A DNA stretch of 64,000 nucleotides, taken from NCBI RefSeq assembly GCF_024623455.1, contig NZ_JANIPJ010000009.1:186001-250000 (forward strand), written 5' to 3'. A model generated the notes under the pieces. The model made no database searches. It was not told where the DNA came from and was given only the letters and a program-made list of their open reading frames with translations. Numbering within the stretch: position 1 is the stretch's first letter; each line of letters opens with the position of its first letter. The stretch comes from Paenibacillus soyae. GTDB lineage: Bacteria; Bacillota; Bacilli; Paenibacillales; Paenibacillaceae. Positions 61,511 to 64,000 of this stretch are shown here, piece by piece. The position numbers and the translations under genes are program-made.

Positions 61511-62430
61511 AGGCGGACGCTAGCAGAGGGCTCGGATGGCGGGCGAAGCTCATCAATCCGGTTTTGGACAAAGAAATCCGCCTGAGACTAAGGTCTCCGA
61601 GGGCGATGTGGACGTTGTTTTTCTACTTGCTGGCCATCGGGTTAATCGCGTTCGCGGCGATCTATCTAACGCAAATCCTATCCGGCAGCGGCGCTTCGTA
61701 CAACCCGCAGCAGAGCCGGATCTTGTTCTACTTCCTCGCGATGGCGCAGCTTGGCCTCGTGGCGTTCATGGCGCCGGGCTTGACGGCTGGCGTCATTAGC
61801 GTGGAGCGGGAGAAGCAGACGCTGAATCTGCTGCTGACGACGCAGCAAAGCTCGACGACCATCATCGTCAGCAAGCTGGCTTCGTCGCTGAGCTTCATGG
61901 TGCTGATCGTCATCAGCACGATTCCGGTGTACAGCATGGTGTTCCTGTACGGAGGCGTGTCGCCGAAGCAGCTTGCGCTCGTGTTCCTGTTTTATTTGTT
62001 CATGATGGTCATGCTCGGCTCGTTCGGCATCTTCTTCTCGACGGTGCTGAAGCGAACGATGATTTCCGTTATTTCGACATACGGCGTTACCTTGTTCATT
62101 TTCGTGGGAACCGGGATTTTGTATTTCGTCGTCATGAACGTGGTCGATAATTACTTGAACAGTCAAGGCGCGGTGTCCGCGGCCAAAGCAAGCTCTTATC
62201 AATGGGTCGGACATATTATCGCGTGGAATCCGGTCGCGGCGCTGTACAGCATACTGGATCCTACCGTCTCGGATGAGCTGTTCCGGGCCGGCCGTTATAA
62301 CACTTCGCCGACCAAAGGCGCGCCGATGCCGCTGTGGCTGGAGTTTATGATCATCTATACGGTGCTGTCGGCCGCGGCGATCTGGATGTCGATCCGGAAG
62401 CTGCGTCCCCGGTTGAACCGCAGGAGCTAG
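61507..62430 (+). CDS. ABC transporter permease (ABC-2 type)
   Basis: A 307-residue membrane protein with about six helices. The cytoplasmic loop VISVEREKQTLNLLLTT after the second helix is the usual ABC-2 contact with the ATPase. The N terminus is cytoplasmic (ending KEIRLRLRSPRAMW). It is coupled to its ATPase by overlap and followed after 32 bases by the last gene. The cargo is unknown. Confidence 0.88.
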   Translation: MKADASRGLGWRAKLINPVLDKEIRLRLRSPRAMWTLFFYLLAIGLIAFAAIYLTQILSGSGASYNPQQSRILFYFLAMAQLGLVAFMAPGLTAGVISVEREKQTLNLLLTTQQSSTTIIVSKLASSLSFMVLIVISTIPVYSMVFLYGGVSPKQLALVFLFYLFMMVMLGSFGIFFSTVLKRTMISVISTYGVTLFIFVGTGILYFVVMNVVDNYLNSQGAVSAAKASSYQWVGHIIAWNPVAALYSILDPTVSDELFRAGRYNTSPTKGAPMPLWLEFMIIYTVLSAAAIWMSIRKLRPRLNRRS

Positions 62431-62462
62431 CGAATCGACGATTGCGGGAAGGAGAGTCAGGG

Positions 62463-64000
62463 ATGGAGGGACATGCGCTAATACGGCTGCTGCAGGCCGT
62501 CCGTAAGAGACTTACGCTGCTGCGCCTCGCGCGTACGCTTGCATTCGGGCTGATCGCCGGCAGCTTCGCCGGGGCTCTCGTGCTTGTCGCGGCAAGGCTG
62601 TGGCCGATTGTTCACGCTTACGCGTACTTCGCCGCGATCGTTCTGCTTGGGGCTGCCGCCGGGCTGTGCTTCGGCATCTGGAAGCGCGCTTCCGTGCGGG
62701 ATGCCGCGCGGGAGATGGATAAGAGCGACACGGAAGACGCGATCATGACGGCGCTGGACGGCATGGCCAAGTATGAAGGCGGCGAAGCGGAGCCCGCCAT
62801 CGTCAGGCTTCAGCGGCAGGACGCGGTCGCTTCGGGGCAGCGGTACGTCGCTTCGCTGTCGGAACGGCTGCCATGGCCGGCGTGGAGGAAGCTCCAAGGC
62901 TGGGTGTATGGAACGGCAGCCTTGTGGATCATGATCGCCGTTTTGCTGTTCATCCCGAACCCCATGCAAGAGAAGGCGAACGCGCTGGCGGAAGCGCGTA
63001 CGGCCGTGGAACGGCTCGACGAGCAGGCGGAGCGGCTGGAGGCGGAGCTGGGCGCGTCCGAATTGCCGGACGCCGCGAAGGAAGAGCTGCTGAAGCCGCT
63101 GGATGAGCTTCGGCGGGAGCTGTCGGATGGCGTAACCGATCCCGCCGAGGCGCTGGCCGAGCTGGCGGAAGCGATGGAGCAGCTGGAGCAGGCTGCGGCC
63201 GAGGCGATGCAGGCCGCCGAGAGGCTGGAGGCGGCGGCAGCCGAGATGGGCCGGCAGCCGAGCCTCAGCCGGCTGGGCGCCGCGCTGCAGGACCGCGACG
63301 CCGCCGCCGTGTCGGACGCGATCGACGAGCTGCGATCGCGTCTCAAGGAGCTGTCGCCAGCGGAGCGCGAAGCGCTGGCGGAAGCGCTCGAGCGGCTCGC
63401 TGCGGAGCAGCCGCTCGGGCAAGGCGCCGCCGAGGAGCTTGCGGCGGCGCTGGAGGAGGCGGCGCGGCAGGCTCGCGCCGCCGGCGATGACGGGGCGGCG
63501 GCTGGCGAAGCCGCCCCGGGAAGCGGCAGCGGCGGCGATGGCTTCGCCGCGCTGGAAGAGGCGCTCGCCCGCGAATTGTCGGCGAGCGAGCTGGAGCGGC
63601 TGGCCCGGGAGATGTCGGGCCAGCTGGGCGATGCCGGCGGCGAGCTCGCGGAGCGGCTGGCCGAGCAGGGCGCCGCCGTGCCGCCCGCATGGGCGAGCGC
63701 CGCGGCGGGCGGCTCCGCGGGGAGCGGCGGAGCGTCCGGCTCCGCCGGGAGCCCGGGCAGCCCTGGCAGCGGCGGCCAATCGGGCGCCGATGGCGAGGGA
63801 GCGGACGGCTCCGGTCAGGGGCAAGGGACCGGTACGGGTCAAGGCCAAGGTCAAGGAAGCGGCTCCGGAAGCGGATCGGGTAGCGGGAGCGGCTCAGGTT
63901 CGGGAAGCGGCAGCGGCAGTGGGAGCGGCTCAGGCTCAGGTTCCGGATCGGGCTCTGGTTCTGGCGGCTCCGGGACTGGGCAAGGTGGCGGCACGGGGGC
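62463..64000 (+). CDS. Membrane protein with coiled coil and Gly/Ser tail (3' end outside window)
   Basis: The frame is open from ATG 62463 (AAGGAG upstream) to the last base, 512 residues without a stop. Transmembrane helices are predicted at about 25-44, 54-72 and 147-164. A long Ala/Glu/Leu-rich coiled coil (about 168-400) follows, then a Gly/Ser/Gln tail from about 417. The layout recalls low-complexity DUF4175-like proteins, but I do not recognise the family with certainty. It continues the operon of the ABC-2 transporter. Antisense frames across it are composition artefacts. Confidence 0.75.
   Translation, partial: MEGHALIRLLQAVRKRLTLLRLARTLAFGLIAGSFAGALVLVAARLWPIVHAYAYFAAIVLLGAAAGLCFGIWKRASVRDAAREMDKSDTEDAIMTALDGMAKYEGGEAEPAIVRLQRQDAVASGQRYVASLSERLPWPAWRKLQGWVYGTAALWIMIAVLLFIPNPMQEKANALAEARTAVERLDEQAERLEAELGASELPDAAKEELLKPLDELRRELSDGVTDPAEALAELAEAMEQLEQAAAEAMQAAERLEAAAAEMGRQPSLSRLGAALQDRDAAAVSDAIDELRSRLKELSPAEREALAEALERLAAEQPLGQGAAEELAAALEEAARQARAAGDDGAAAGEAAPGSGSGGDGFAALEEALARELSASELERLAREMSGQLGDAGGELAERLAEQGAAVPPAWASAAAGGSAGSGGASGSAGSPGSPGSGGQSGADGEGADGSGQGQGTGTGQGQGQGSGSGSGSGSGSGSGSGSGSGSGSGSGSGSGSGSGSGGSGTGQGGGTG
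63855..63974 (+). repeat. Gly-Ser codon repeat tract
   Basis: About 40 codons alternate almost strictly Gly and Ser, with varied synonymous codons. This is low-complexity protein sequence, not a recent DNA slippage tract. Confidence 0.85.

Noticed and set aside
62478..63854. A 458-codon minus-strand frame at the window end
   Set aside because: Mirror frame of the Ala/Glu/Gly-rich coiled-coil gene on the + strand, which has a good start and a translational context.
63855..63974. Repeat tract as a possible CRISPR or satellite array
   Set aside because: It is an in-frame Gly-Ser codon run with variable third bases and no repeat-spacer layout.

Overview
The window is chromosomal DNA from an endospore-forming Bacillota, most likely family Paenibacillaceae (Paenibacillus or Cohnella type). 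The evidence is the moderately GC-rich coding sequence, strong AGGAGG-type ribosome binding sites, frequent TTG starts, and a gene order that follows the Bacillus subtilis infB-to-ymcA segment with Paenibacillus-like differences. I saw no rRNA, tRNA, insertion sequence, prophage or CRISPR array. The assignment comes from gene content and order only.

Region 1 (1-42.2 kb) is a conserved core block, all on the + strand. It starts inside infB and runs rbfA, nrnA, truB, ribF, rpsO, pnp, ylxY, mlpA, dut, dpaA-dpaB, dapG, dapA, rnjB, tepA, ylzJ, spoIIIE, sleB, ymfF-ymfH-ymfI, ymfJ, ymfK, rodZ, yajQ, rimO, pgsA, cinA, recA, recX, rny, ymdB, spoVS, a dipeptidase, korA-korB, pduL, miaB and ricA. It combines translation and RNA turnover (IF-2, RbfA, S15, PNPase, RNase J, RNase Y, MiaB/RimO), lysine/dipicolinate synthesis, DNA repair (RecA/RecX) and sporulation. 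Several sporulation genes carry upstream matches to the expected sigma factor: sigma-E for ylxY, sigma-K for dpaAB, sigma-G for tepA and sleB (weaker for ymfJ), and sigma-H for spoVS. recA has a near-consensus LexA/SOS box. asd, which lies between dpaB and dapG in B. subtilis, is absent here.

Region 2 (42.2-64 kb) is an accessory region in which conserved order ends (no cotE or mutS after ricA). It holds a biotin ECF transporter unit: bioY diverges from an ATPase gene and an ATPase-EcfT fusion gene, with a BirA-type operator between them. Next come a HAD/MFS pair on the minus strand, an orphan YesN-type response regulator, a type I signal peptidase, a histidine kinase-response regulator-RND exporter operon, a hydroxyacid dehydrogenase/glycerate kinase pair and a small DUF3889-like secreted protein. 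The window ends in an operon of a large signal-peptide membrane protein, an ABC-2 type transporter and an unfinished membrane/coiled-coil protein with a Gly/Ser-rich tail.

The most unusual non-coding feature is an interspersed element with inverted-repeat ends. There is one long copy before ylxY, one 45-bp internally deleted copy in the miaB leader (an identical 23-base core) and a possible end fragment near 58.0 kb. The least understood coding unit is the terminal operon from 58.1 kb to the window end.
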